A stretch of 64,000 nt of DNA, taken from positions 434,001 through 498,000 of the forward strand of contig CAWDIB010000004.1 of assembly GCA_963802275.1 (NCBI GenBank), written 5' to 3'. Made by a program: the position numbers and the translations under genes. How positions within the stretch are numbered: position 1 is the stretch's first letter; every line of letters begins with the position of its first letter. The DNA comes from CAZMZW01 sp963802275. GTDB taxonomy: Bacteria; Chloroflexota; Anaerolineae; Anaerolineales; Anaerolineaceae. Positions 16,990 to 25,823 of the stretch are shown piece by piece. Under the pieces are notes generated by a model, which had not been told where the DNA came from, made no database searches, and was given only the letters and a program-made list of their open reading frames with translations.

Positions 16990-17898
16990 GTGATGATAGA
17001 AGAGCGCATGTTCATATCTGAAAAAATTCAGCAAGCGATAAAAGAAAAGCAGCCAATCGTTGCCCTTGAATCGGCGGTCATCACCCATGGCCTGCCGACC
17101 CCCATCAATTATGAGCTGGCAATGGAAATGGAAGAAATCGTCAAAAAACACTGTGCCATTCCTGCAACCATTGCAGTAATAGACGGGCGCTTGATTATAG
17201 GGGTGTCACAGCAGCAAATTCATCAACTCGCATATTCAAGCAACACCATCAAAGTAAGCCCGAAAAACATGGCAGTTGCCCTTCATTCAAATAAATATGG
17301 CGGCACAACCGTTGCCGGGACCATGGTGGCTGCCTGCCTGGCAGGGATTCAAGTATTTGCCACCGGAGGGATAGGCGGTGTACACCTCAATTCCAATTTT
17401 GATGTATCAGCCGACCTGAAACTCCTTGCGCAATCCCGAATGGTGGTTGTGTGCGCCGGAGCAAAAGCCATCCTGGATATCCCTTCCACATTGGAAGTGC
17501 TGGAAACTTTTGGGGTGCCTGTCATCGGATACAAGACTTCAGAATTCCCTGCTTTTTATTCGCGGTCAAGCGGTTTGAAGGTTGATTTTAAAGCAGATGA
17601 CATTGATAACATCGCTGATTTGGCAAGAATCCATTGGGACCTGGGGTACAATAGTGCCGTTTTGGTTACCGTACCGATTCCGCCACAATATGAAATCGAA
17701 AAAGAGGCTGTCGCATCGGCACTGGAAAAAGCCATCCGCGATGCTGAAAAAGACCACATCCATGGTGCGGAAGCAACTCCCTACCTTCTAAAGAAAATGA
17801 GCAAATATACCCAGGAAAAGAGTCTGCAGGCAAATTTAGCATTATTAAGAAATAATGCTCAAATTGCAGCTGAAATCGCTGTTGAGCTATACCGATAA
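16990..17898 (+). CDS. psuG: pseudouridine-5'-phosphate glycosidase
   Basis: Splits pseudouridine 5'-phosphate reversibly into uracil and ribose 5-phosphate during RNA-derived nucleoside breakdown. The 302-residue length and motifs fit: ALESAVITHGLP at about 25-36, KYGGTTVAGTM near 102-112, the phosphate-loop ATGGIGGVH near 123-131 and YKTSEFPAFY near 182-191. The start is GTG at 16990, or ATG one codon later. The usual partner kinase PsuK is not adjacent. It converges on the Thr/Pro-rich protein gene. Confidence 0.92.
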   Translation: MMIEERMFISEKIQQAIKEKQPIVALESAVITHGLPTPINYELAMEMEEIVKKHCAIPATIAVIDGRLIIGVSQQQIHQLAYSSNTIKVSPKNMAVALHSNKYGGTTVAGTMVAACLAGIQVFATGGIGGVHLNSNFDVSADLKLLAQSRMVVVCAGAKAILDIPSTLEVLETFGVPVIGYKTSEFPAFYSRSSGLKVDFKADDIDNIADLARIHWDLGYNSAVLVTVPIPPQYEIEKEAVASALEKAIRDAEKDHIHGAEATPYLLKKMSKYTQEKSLQANLALLRNNAQIAAEIAVELYR

Positions 17899-17929
17899 AT
17901 CACACCCTTTTTTTTGAGTAGTAATTGTT

Positions 17930-18823
17930 TCAATCAGGATTACTGGTTGGGCTACTGGTCGGTCTGGGTGTTGGTGTGGAGGTAGGAGTTGGCGAGGGAG
18001 CGGGTGTCCGCGTAGGTGTCTTTGTGGGGTTTGTAGTTCTGGTTGGAATGGGGCTCGGGGTGGGTGTTGAAGTTGGCGGGGTGCCAGTCACTTCAAATGT
18101 TCCGCTGATTTTCCATGCAGTACCCACAAATATCTGCACCTCATAATTGCCGGGAAGCCATTCTTCGGGAGATAATTTGGATTCGGTGAAGCCAAAGCCC
18201 CCGGATGCACCGTTCCAAGGCAAAGTTTCATAAGAAATCAACTCACCTTCACGGAACCATAATGCAGTCCATTGTGAACCGATGATCATCTGGTCATACG
18301 AAAAAGAACCATACAGGGTAACAATCGGATTTCTGAAAACGTTTTCCGGGTTCAACGGTCGTAAGATTTTATCCAATTTTCGTGAGAAAGTGATCTGGCT
18401 GAAAACTGCCCTTGGATTGGGTGTGATGGTGGATTTAAAACCTTCACTGATGACAACCGGCAAAACCGGTGCGGGGGTAAATTGCGGTGTGGTCGTGATG
18501 GTAGGAGTAGGAGTGATGGATGGCGTTTGAGTGATTGTTGGCGTGAGCGTGTGGGTTGGCGTTTGAGTTGATGTTGGTGAAGGTACAAAATACCGATAAA
18601 CGACTGGCTCGGTGAACCGGTTGAAAGCAAATGCAATACCAACCACAATAATGCCAGAGAGAATCAACAACCATACGCGTTGCAATAATTGCTGTCTCTT
18701 GATGAAGAAATAAAGACGCTTGGCCTCCTGAAATCCGCGCCAGGCGCGGTAAAAGAAAGAGCCACCCAGAATAAGAAGAAGAAAAAAGACAACCCTGACA
18801 GTTGTGGCAATATCCAGTTTCAT
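17930..18823 (-). CDS. membrane protein with Thr/Pro-rich linker and tail
   Basis: A 297-residue protein with two N-terminal membrane helices (about 8-27 and 48-66), then a Thr/Pro/Ser repeat linker (about 80-117), an extracytoplasmic globular domain (about 120-240) containing WNGASGGFGFTE and PGNYEVQIFVG, and a second Thr/Pro/Ser-rich tail from 243 to the end. The globular part resembles small beta-sandwich domains, but no family is recognised. Such linkers usually span the cell wall. The coding DNA of both linkers is low-complexity, which produces spurious open frames on the other strand. It is last in the long minus-strand operon. Confidence 0.75.
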   Translation of the reverse strand: MKLDIATTVRVVFFLLLILGGSFFYRAWRGFQEAKRLYFFIKRQQLLQRVWLLILSGIIVVGIAFAFNRFTEPVVYRYFVPSPTSTQTPTHTLTPTITQTPSITPTPTITTTPQFTPAPVLPVVISEGFKSTITPNPRAVFSQITFSRKLDKILRPLNPENVFRNPIVTLYGSFSYDQMIIGSQWTALWFREGELISYETLPWNGASGGFGFTESKLSPEEWLPGNYEVQIFVGTAWKISGTFEVTGTPPTSTPTPSPIPTRTTNPTKTPTRTPAPSPTPTSTPTPRPTSSPTSNPD

Positions 18824-18840
18824 TGATTATTATGCTTTCA

Positions 18841-19956
18841 TTAAAGATTCGAAACCTCTCCCTGCAACTGCCTCCTTCGGAACAGGCGCGTCACCGAAAG
18901 GACTTTGGGGAGAACATCTACATAAATATTGTAAACGAATTTATTAACCGGGTAATCCCAAGCGCCGATGGTTTGTATCAACCTTCCGCCAAGGCCTAAT
19001 TTGAATCGAACAACACCCCACATGGGGTCAGCTTCATCCAGCACATTGGGGGCACCCCATAAATCATAAATTGTGCAGCCCATTTGTTTGGCAGCACGCA
19101 TCGCCTCCCATTGAAGTAGATAATTGGGCATTTTTTCCCGATGGCTGTCACTCGACATGCCAAAAAAATACCAGGTTTTTCCGGCCAACATAAAAAGAAT
19201 CAAACCCGCAACAGGTTTTTTATCCACCAGAGCCAGAAGCCCCAGCGCCCTATTTTTCTGTATAAATCGTTTCCACAGTGAGAGGTAATATTTTTCAGGT
19301 CGAATGATAAAACCATCCCGTACCGCGGTTTGTGCATACAGGTCATACAATGCGGCCAAATCTTTTATTTCAGCTTGCCGGATCTCAACACCCTTCTTTT
19401 GTGAAAGCCGTATGTTATATCGCGTTTTTTGTTTCATTCCATTTAACAAATCGTCTTCGCCAGGCTTCAGATCAATCCATACGGTATTTTTAAATTGAAT
19501 CTGCTCATGCGAATATATCCAACCGGTGGCGGATAATCGTTTGGCAGTCAGTTTTCCATGATGGAGAGAGCCTTCTGGTGGATTATTTGAATCCTGATAA
19601 TCTCGGATTACTTCTGGATCAATTTTAATGAAAATGGCTTTTCTGCTCTTTGCGTAAGCTGCCAAATCAGAAAAAACCTCATCAAACAATTTCAGGTTCT
19701 TCCAATCTTTGAATAATGGGCCTTTTGGAATGTACAGGATCTTGAACTTCAGGAACAATATTTTCACTCCCCGTTCCAGGATCTGGGCTGCTGCAGTGAC
19801 TCGCTTATCCGAATCCTCCCAAAAATATCTGACAGCACTCCAACCATTTTCACTCTTGAAATCACCCCAATCCCAGCATTGCAGGATGTGGACGCCATCG
19901 AACACAGAAATCAGGTCATCCCATGCCTGTGGAGTGGATTCAAACAGCTTCATCAT
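18841..19956 (-). CDS. FemAB/FemX-type aminoacyltransferase
   Basis: A 371-residue member of the Fem family, which moves amino acids from aminoacyl-tRNA onto peptidoglycan precursors (some relatives act on other acceptors). Two GNAT-like folds are present. MKQKTRYNIRLSQKKGV near residues 176-192 is the family signature. PNYLLQWEAMRAAKQMG and YDLWGAPN in the second half mark the C-terminal domain. There is no coiled-coil arm, as in FemX-like forms. Its start overlaps the Nudix stop by ATGA. A second, frameshifted FemAB gene lies on the other side of the Nudix gene, so two such activities were encoded together. Confidence 0.88.
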   Translation of the reverse strand: MMKLFESTPQAWDDLISVFDGVHILQCWDWGDFKSENGWSAVRYFWEDSDKRVTAAAQILERGVKILFLKFKILYIPKGPLFKDWKNLKLFDEVFSDLAAYAKSRKAIFIKIDPEVIRDYQDSNNPPEGSLHHGKLTAKRLSATGWIYSHEQIQFKNTVWIDLKPGEDDLLNGMKQKTRYNIRLSQKKGVEIRQAEIKDLAALYDLYAQTAVRDGFIIRPEKYYLSLWKRFIQKNRALGLLALVDKKPVAGLILFMLAGKTWYFFGMSSDSHREKMPNYLLQWEAMRAAKQMGCTIYDLWGAPNVLDEADPMWGVVRFKLGLGGRLIQTIGAWDYPVNKFVYNIYVDVLPKVLSVTRLFRRRQLQGEVSNL

Positions 19957-20465
19957 TTTGGATTATCCACACTTATCCGGGACGCCCATTCCTGAATGGC
20001 GAGGTTGTGACTACCACCAGCCAACTTCAGAGTTTGAATTTCTTCACGGGAAAATAAATTGATTTCTTGAACCTCGGGGGTCAATTTTTCCGTTCCACTG
20101 GTGATGATTCCCGAGTAGAGAATCAGTAAGCCGTTGCCACGCGGATCATTATTATAAAAATATACATTAATGAGATGGTCTGTGGATATTTTTAAATTCG
20201 TTTCTTCGAATCCTTCCCTTTCCGCTGCTTCGCGGGGAGACTCATCATCCTCCACAAATCCTGCCGGCAGGTACCAGTAACCCCTCCATGGCTGAATGGC
20301 CCTTTTCACCAATAAGACTTTGTTATCCTTTTCAACAAGAACTCCAGCGGTAACTTTTAATTGATCGTATTTTATCCATCCACAATGCTGGCATGCTTCC
20401 CTTTCACGGCCTTCGATGGAGCGCTGACTCAATTCGTTGCCACAAAGCAGACAATAATGACTCAT
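19953..20465 (-). CDS. Nudix hydrolase with N-terminal zinc ribbon
   Basis: A 170-residue hydrolase of nucleoside diphosphates linked to another group. An N-terminal zinc ribbon has Cys5/Cys8 and Cys25/Cys28. The Nudix box spans about residues 69-91 (G-x5-E-x7-REGFEET), with Asn in place of the usual Gly after EET. The zinc ribbon and YWYLPAGFVE resemble the NudC/ADP-ribose-type subgroup. The substrate is not evident. It lies between two FemAB-type genes with 1-4 base junctions and is probably translated from the same mRNA. Confidence 0.88.
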   Translation of the reverse strand: MSHYCLLCGNELSQRSIEGREREACQHCGWIKYDQLKVTAGVLVEKDNKVLLVKRAIQPWRGYWYLPAGFVEDDESPREAAEREGFEETNLKISTDHLINVYFYNNDPRGNGLLILYSGIITSGTEKLTPEVQEINLFSREEIQTLKLAGGSHNLAIQEWASRISVDNPK

Positions 20466-20466
20466 A

Positions 20467-21457
20467 TTAATTAAATTGGACTTTTCGAATTGCCAGAATT
20501 TTATTAAACAACCAATATCTCATTGGAGAAAAGACAAAATCCCATGCACCTGCCGTCCTTCTCAATTGGCCGCCAAAACCACGTTTGAAACGATAGACCC
20601 CCCATAACCCATCTGAACGCCGGGTAAATTCCGCTTCAAGTATCTCCTCGTCCTCATCCGGGACACCCCATAAATCATATTCGGTACAACCAACACTTTT
20701 CGCCCAGCGCATCGCTTCCCATTGAAGTAAATAAGCCGGCATCCGTTCACGTTCCGCTTCTATGGAGGCGCCATAAAAATACCAGGCTCGTGAACCTAAC
20801 TTAAAAACCATTAATCCAGCCAATGGCTGGTTTTTGAAAGTTGCAATCAGGAGATGACAAGCATTATCTGCAGATAAGAGATCATATGCTTTTTGATAAT
20901 ACTCATAACGATGTATGCCAAAACGATCCCTGTCACCTGTTTTCAAGAGCAAATTATAGAATGTCTTTACATCATCCGACGGCTGGATGATGATTTCTTT
21001 TTTAACCGCCAGGCGAATGTTATAGCGGGTTTTTTGCTTCATGCGGTTAAGCATCTCTTCCTCAGACCCCCTCAAGTCCACAACAATTGAACGTCTCGGT
21101 TGGACCGGTGGAGCAGAAATAAAGCCATGCAGTTTCCAATATTCTTGAGAATTCGCCGGATTCCCATTCGTCAGGTTCGAGTCTTAGAACAAATACACCT
21201 TTGCTTCGGCAGATTTCATGTATCTCAGGTAATAAAGATTCCCATCCGCTGCCAATTGGTCCCTTGGGAATGTATGCCAGCTTGAAAGCAAATGGCATGG
21301 TGCGGATCATCAACTGAACACCCGCGTTCGCATTACGCACTCTTATCTCTGACCATCCGAAATTATGCTTGAATTCCCCCCATCCGCCATGCTGCATGAT
21401 GTGCGCCTGTGGATTTTCTGCGATGTATTTATTCCACTCAGTGAGATTTACTTGCAT
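20467..21457 (-). pseudogene. FemAB/FemX-type aminoacyltransferase, broken by one frameshift
   Basis: Two overlapping frames together make one Fem-family protein of about 330 residues. The N-terminal part (from 21457) has MQHGGWGEFKHNFGW and LAYIPKGPIGSGW, matching the intact neighbour at 18841-19956. The C-terminal part has MKQKTRYNIRLAVKK and PAYLLQWEAMRWAKS. Between about 21165 and 21190 the frame must shift by one base. Reading the second frame back from 21081 gives a sensible continuation (EYWKLHGFISAPPVQPRR) before the shift point. One extra base in this sequence would explain it. It may be a sequencing error or a recent mutation; no other damage is visible. It starts directly after the stop of the CapD-type gene. 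Confidence 0.75.
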
Positions 21458-23353
21458 TTATGTGTCAATGCTTGAAAGGTTTTGCTCACGCGAGCTCAGA
21501 TGATCAGTTTCAGGGATAATTTCCGCAAGACGTTTCAAGATTTTTTTACTATCACCCATTTCTGCCAATTTCAATAAATCCCGTATTGCTGCTTGAAGTG
21601 CCCGGCCAAACAATTTATCCTGACCGACTTCATAAAAGATTTCCGGATGTTCCGTCTTCGCAAACTTTCGACCGTTGTTCCAAAGGTCTTCACTTAATTT
21701 TTCACCTTCGCGTATACCGGTGAAGACAATTTCAATATCCTTATCCGGCGTCAATCCGGATAGGCGGATCAAATCCTCGGCCAGATCCACTATTCTTATT
21801 TGCTCACCCATGTTCAAGATGAAAGTTTCCCCACCTTTCCCCAGACTGGCCGCTTGCAGTACCAGGTAGACTGCTTCAGGAATTGTCATAAAATATCGTT
21901 TCATATCCTTGTGCGTTACCGTTACCGGTCCACCATGCGCAATTTGGTGTTTAAATAAAGGCACCACACTGCCGCGGCTGCCCAACACATTTCCAAAACG
22001 GACTACTGAATAAGCTTTGCCGGTCCACTGGGCGGCATCCAAAACCAGCATTTCAGCCATTCTTTTTGTGGCACCCATCACATTTGCGGGACGGATGGCT
22101 TTATCGGTTGAAATCAATATCAGTCTTTCAACATCATTATTGATACACGCCTTGAGCACGTTTTGCGTCCCTTGAATATTATTGGTTATACATTCTTCTA
22201 TATTTTTTTCCATCAATGGAACATGTTTATGGGCAGCTGCATGAAAAACCACATCAGGTTTATATTTCTTAAATTCATGTCCAAGGCGGACTTCATCACG
22301 AATATCCGCAATAATGGTTTCTTTCTTAAGATTTGGATAATGCTCCTGCAATTCAAGAAAAGTTTCAAAAATACTATTTTCACCATGCCCCAGAAGCAGC
22401 AATTGTTTTGGATTCCAGCGGGCTATCTGCCGGCATAACTCACTTCCAATCGAACCGCCAGCACCAGTTACAAGAACCACCTTGTTTGTAATAATTGATG
22501 CGATGTTTTCTTCCTTAAACCTCACTGGTTCACGCCTCAGCAAGTCCGATATTTCAACCTCCCTCAATCTGGAAATGCTGACCTTACCGCCGAGAAGTTC
22601 ATACATCCCGGGCATGGTGCGGAAAGGAATGCGGCGTTTTTGACAAACATCAGTTACCACACGAACCACTTTTCCGGGTGCACTGGGAACGGCGATGATG
22701 ACTTCATTGATTTTTTTATTCGTGATGGCATCATCCAGGTTTTTTAATCCACCGATAACTGGAATGCCATGAATTTGCTGATTATGTTTATTCGGATTGT
22801 CATCCAGAAAACACACCGGAAAGGAATTCAATTGTGGATTACGCTGCATCTCTTTAACCACCAAGGCACCCGCATCCCCAGCCCCAACGATCAGGGCTCG
22901 TTTAACCATGTTGGAATCATGGCTGCGACCTGAGCTCGTCCTGCTTTCAGCCATCAAGCGCAAAGAAAACCGCAATCCACCTACGAATAGAATCTCGATG
23001 ATCCAATCGATGATCAGAACTGAACGCGGAAAGGCAAAAAAGACCTGGTTGGCAAACAAGGTCATCATTACGGCAGAGATAATGCCAGAAGCAATTGTGA
23101 CTGCAATGGTGATGGATTTCAATTCACGAGTGCTGGCATAGATCCACATACGGCGGTAAAGGCCAAATAGGTAGTAAACAAGCGGGCGAATAACAACCGA
23201 GAGACCGATCATCCAAAGGACAGAACGGTAATAGATCAAGAACACTTCATTGAACTCAAGCCGGAGTTGATAGGCAATCAGAATTGAAATGGCGCTGAGG
23301 AAAATATCACCGACAAGCAAATAGCGGTTACGGATATTTCGCGTATTTTTCAT
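21458..23353 (-). CDS. PglF/CapD/FlaA1-type nucleoside-diphosphate-sugar 4,6-dehydratase
   Basis: Makes UDP-4-keto-6-deoxy sugars or epimers for surface glycans. The 631-residue membrane form has four N-terminal helices (about 10-125), a first Rossmann segment with GAGDAGALV near 157, and a SDR-type domain with VTGAGGSIGSELC near 292-304. The dehydratase motif STDKAIRPANVMGATKR near 415-431 has Met where many SDR enzymes have the catalytic Tyr, as is usual for this family. The ATG start lies one base after the stop of the sugar-phosphate transferase; a TTG four codons earlier is less likely. It belongs to the two-component-led operon. Confidence 0.9.
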   Translation of the reverse strand: MKNTRNIRNRYLLVGDIFLSAISILIAYQLRLEFNEVFLIYYRSVLWMIGLSVVIRPLVYYLFGLYRRMWIYASTRELKSITIAVTIASGIISAVMMTLFANQVFFAFPRSVLIIDWIIEILFVGGLRFSLRLMAESRTSSGRSHDSNMVKRALIVGAGDAGALVVKEMQRNPQLNSFPVCFLDDNPNKHNQQIHGIPVIGGLKNLDDAITNKKINEVIIAVPSAPGKVVRVVTDVCQKRRIPFRTMPGMYELLGGKVSISRLREVEISDLLRREPVRFKEENIASIITNKVVLVTGAGGSIGSELCRQIARWNPKQLLLLGHGENSIFETFLELQEHYPNLKKETIIADIRDEVRLGHEFKKYKPDVVFHAAAHKHVPLMEKNIEECITNNIQGTQNVLKACINNDVERLILISTDKAIRPANVMGATKRMAEMLVLDAAQWTGKAYSVVRFGNVLGSRGSVVPLFKHQIAHGGPVTVTHKDMKRYFMTIPEAVYLVLQAASLGKGGETFILNMGEQIRIVDLAEDLIRLSGLTPDKDIEIVFTGIREGEKLSEDLWNNGRKFAKTEHPEIFYEVGQDKLFGRALQAAIRDLLKLAEMGDSKKILKRLAEIIPETDHLSSREQNLSSIDT

Positions 23354-23354
23354 G

Positions 23355-24779
23355 CTATTGACCAAGATACCTTAATACCGTGGCGATGGTACGGATGATT
23401 ATTGTAGCATCCAGCAGAAGATTGCGATGCTTGATGTAATATAGATCATATTCAAGTTTGATTGCAGTTTCTTCCATGTTGGCTGCATAATGATAATTTA
23501 CCTGCGCCCAGCCAGTCACTCCCGGTTTAACAAAAAGTCTCGCCCGATAAAACGGGATCTTCTTCTGCATTTCCTCAACCAGTTCAGGACGCTCCGCCCT
23601 GGGGCCTACCATACTCACATCACCACGTAAAAGATTAAAGAATTGCAGAAACTCATCCATGCGGCTTTTGCGCAAAAAGCGTCCAAAGCGGGTAACCCTT
23701 TCATCATTTTCAACCGCCAATCGGGCTATGCCATCTTTCTCAGCATCCTTGACCATGGTTCGAAATTTATAGAGATTGAAAGGTTTTCCACTCTTACCCA
23801 GTCGCTTTTGGAAATAAAGAATTGGAAAACCGCTATCCAAAACGATAAAAAGAGAAATTAAGGGAAAAAGGACAATCGTAAGAAGAAGCCCAATAATGGC
23901 AAAAAACAAATCCATCACCCTCTTCATAATCTCATAAGAACCGCTTGAATGAGATTCATCAAGAAACGTCCTTAGCAGCCAATCATCCTGCAGAAGTTCT
24001 ATTGGTACTCGACCCAGTAACTCTTCATATACAACCGGCATGGTGGTGACCACCACGCCCTCTTCTTCGGCAGCCAGAATCGCTTTTGGCACCTTGGGTT
24101 TCATATTCCCACTGATTGCGAAAATGATGTCAGAGATGGATTCTTTTTTAATCACTTTTAGTAATTGATTGCTGCCTCCCATAACCGGGACATCTTCAAT
24201 TGATTTACCAAGTTTTTGGGGATCGTCATCAATAAAACCAACAATATGATACGGCGGCGGCCAGATTGCCTTTATAACCGAGCAAAGACTTGACCCCGCA
24301 CGTCCCGCACCAACAATTAATACTCTGCGCAGGAAAACAGGCGCTGTGAATATCTTGATATAGAGAAGTCTCCAGAGTAAGGTAAGGATTGCTGCCGCAA
24401 CCAGAAAGCCCGCCACCCCACGCCTGGGGAGGGTGTTGGGAGACGAGATAAAAAATAAGAGCAAATAGAATCCTCCACTCATCAAAAGAGCAAATAGGAT
24501 TCCTTGGAATACATCCCGAACCTTCCCAGCACGGCGAATGTCATAAAGTTCCGAAAGCAAAATCATCCAAAAGAAAGGGAGGAGAAAATACCACTCGGGT
24601 GGTCTTTCTTGAAGAAATTGCCATGAAAATTGAAGCCATTGGTCTTTTTGTGCCCAAAAATACAAAGCAACAAACAGGGCAAAGACTGATGCCAGCACAT
24701 CGCCCAACAAAATAATAAACCGTCTTTCATTGGCTGTCAGTCGCCATAACGGTTTCTGAACATTTTTATATTCGGACAT
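23355..24779 (-). CDS. polyprenyl-phosphate sugar-1-phosphate transferase (WbaP/WcaJ type)
   Basis: Starts a glycan by moving a hexose-1-phosphate from a nucleotide sugar to undecaprenyl phosphate on the inner membrane face. The 474-residue protein has four to five N-terminal helices, a CoA_binding_3-like middle domain with VGAGRAGSSLC near residue 155, and a C-terminal sugar-transferase domain. That domain starts with a hydrophobic hairpin (about 270-300), then KFRTMVKDAEKDG, RFLRKSRMDE, GDVSMVGPRAERPE and KPGVTGWAQVNY. The intact DE in RMDE is the catalytic pair in related enzymes. It is followed by the CapD-type gene after one base. Confidence 0.93.
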   Translation of the reverse strand: MSEYKNVQKPLWRLTANERRFIILLGDVLASVFALFVALYFWAQKDQWLQFSWQFLQERPPEWYFLLPFFWMILLSELYDIRRAGKVRDVFQGILFALLMSGGFYLLLFFISSPNTLPRRGVAGFLVAAAILTLLWRLLYIKIFTAPVFLRRVLIVGAGRAGSSLCSVIKAIWPPPYHIVGFIDDDPQKLGKSIEDVPVMGGSNQLLKVIKKESISDIIFAISGNMKPKVPKAILAAEEEGVVVTTMPVVYEELLGRVPIELLQDDWLLRTFLDESHSSGSYEIMKRVMDLFFAIIGLLLTIVLFPLISLFIVLDSGFPILYFQKRLGKSGKPFNLYKFRTMVKDAEKDGIARLAVENDERVTRFGRFLRKSRMDEFLQFFNLLRGDVSMVGPRAERPELVEEMQKKIPFYRARLFVKPGVTGWAQVNYHYAANMEETAIKLEYDLYYIKHRNLLLDATIIIRTIATVLRYLGQ

Positions 24780-24806
24780 TTAGGTTTTATTCTAATCTAA
24801 TTCAGG

Positions 24807-25823
24807 TTATCGATTAATGATACTATACAGAAATCCTGACCCCCAGCTTGCATGCATGCAAAGAATAGCCAGTGGCATTCCTGCGACCAGGGAAGTATCT
24901 TTACGAATGGTTGACGCTTTTATACTGGCAGCTATCAAGATAAGAAAATAAAAAGACAGCAGACCCAGTAATACCCACAGAAATATTTTGTCCAACAAAG
25001 CTAAAAAAGCCAGCGATAAAATCGTCAGGACAAACATAGGTGGTAAAGCCTGCCGCCATCGCAGAGTATCGGGAAATTCTTTAAGCATTTTATATTTCCA
25101 GAACCCATACCGCCAATACTGGCGGCTTAGCGAAAGCAGATCGCTGCGCGCAAAATAAGTGCTGCGGATTCCTGGGTCCAGCCATATCCTGCCATTATTT
25201 TTTCTAATGCGGGTGAAAAATTCATAGTCTTCATTGGACAACAAATTTTCATTGAACCCGCCCAATTTGATGAACAAATCTTTTCTGAAGGCGCCAAAAG
25301 GGACAGTATCTACATAAGCAGCTTTATTGGAAAAGCGATAGTGAGCATCACCGACCGCAATCGGATTGGCAGCTGCAGCAGCAATGGAACGTGCCATCCA
25401 ACTTTCATTACCGGGGGCAATCTTCCAGACACCACCGACACATTCGGCTTTTCCACCCTTAAGCGCATTAACACATAATTCAACATACATTGGCTCAGGG
25501 ATTGAATGAGCATCCAGTCTGACAATAAACACGCCCGAGGAATGCCGCACTGCAATATTGACCGCGGCTGGTATGGTTCGCTTCGGATTATCCACGATTT
25601 TCACTTTAAGATCTTTATGATCGTTGAGAAAATCAACAATCCGCTTTCGGGTCAAATCAGTAGAAAGTCCATCGGCGATAATCACTTCCATGCGTGGTAT
25701 CGGGTAAGTTTGCTGGGAAAGCGCATCCAATAAGAGCGAGATGGTTCTTTCTTCGTTATAGCAGGGAACAATCACCGAAGTCTCAACGTTTTCGGCGCTC
25801 ATAGCTGTATTTTGATTTTTCAT
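24807..25823 (-). CDS. glycosyltransferase family 2, ExoA-like
   Basis: A GT-A-fold inverting glycosyltransferase of 338 residues for extracellular polysaccharide assembly. The N-terminal domain has SVIVPCYNEERTI near 16-28, the ADGLSTD turn near 50-56 and VRLDAHSIPEP near 97-107, where DAH replaces the common DxD. The acceptor-site LLSNEDYEFFTRIR follows near 193-206. Three to four hydrophobic segments at the C-terminus (about 262-335) anchor it in the membrane, as in succinoglycan ExoA. Its start overlaps the histidine-kinase stop by ATGA. Confidence 0.88.
   Translation of the reverse strand: MKNQNTAMSAENVETSVIVPCYNEERTISLLLDALSQQTYPIPRMEVIIADGLSTDLTRKRIVDFLNDHKDLKVKIVDNPKRTIPAAVNIAVRHSSGVFIVRLDAHSIPEPMYVELCVNALKGGKAECVGGVWKIAPGNESWMARSIAAAAANPIAVGDAHYRFSNKAAYVDTVPFGAFRKDLFIKLGGFNENLLSNEDYEFFTRIRKNNGRIWLDPGIRSTYFARSDLLSLSRQYWRYGFWKYKMLKEFPDTLRWRQALPPMFVLTILSLAFLALLDKIFLWVLLGLLSFYFLILIAASIKASTIRKDTSLVAGMPLAILCMHASWGSGFLYSIINR

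Noticed and set aside
17925..18530. Gly/Val-rich plus-strand frames opposite the Thr/Pro-rich gene
   Set aside because: They are the antisense of Thr/Pro codon repeats, low-complexity with no start signal.
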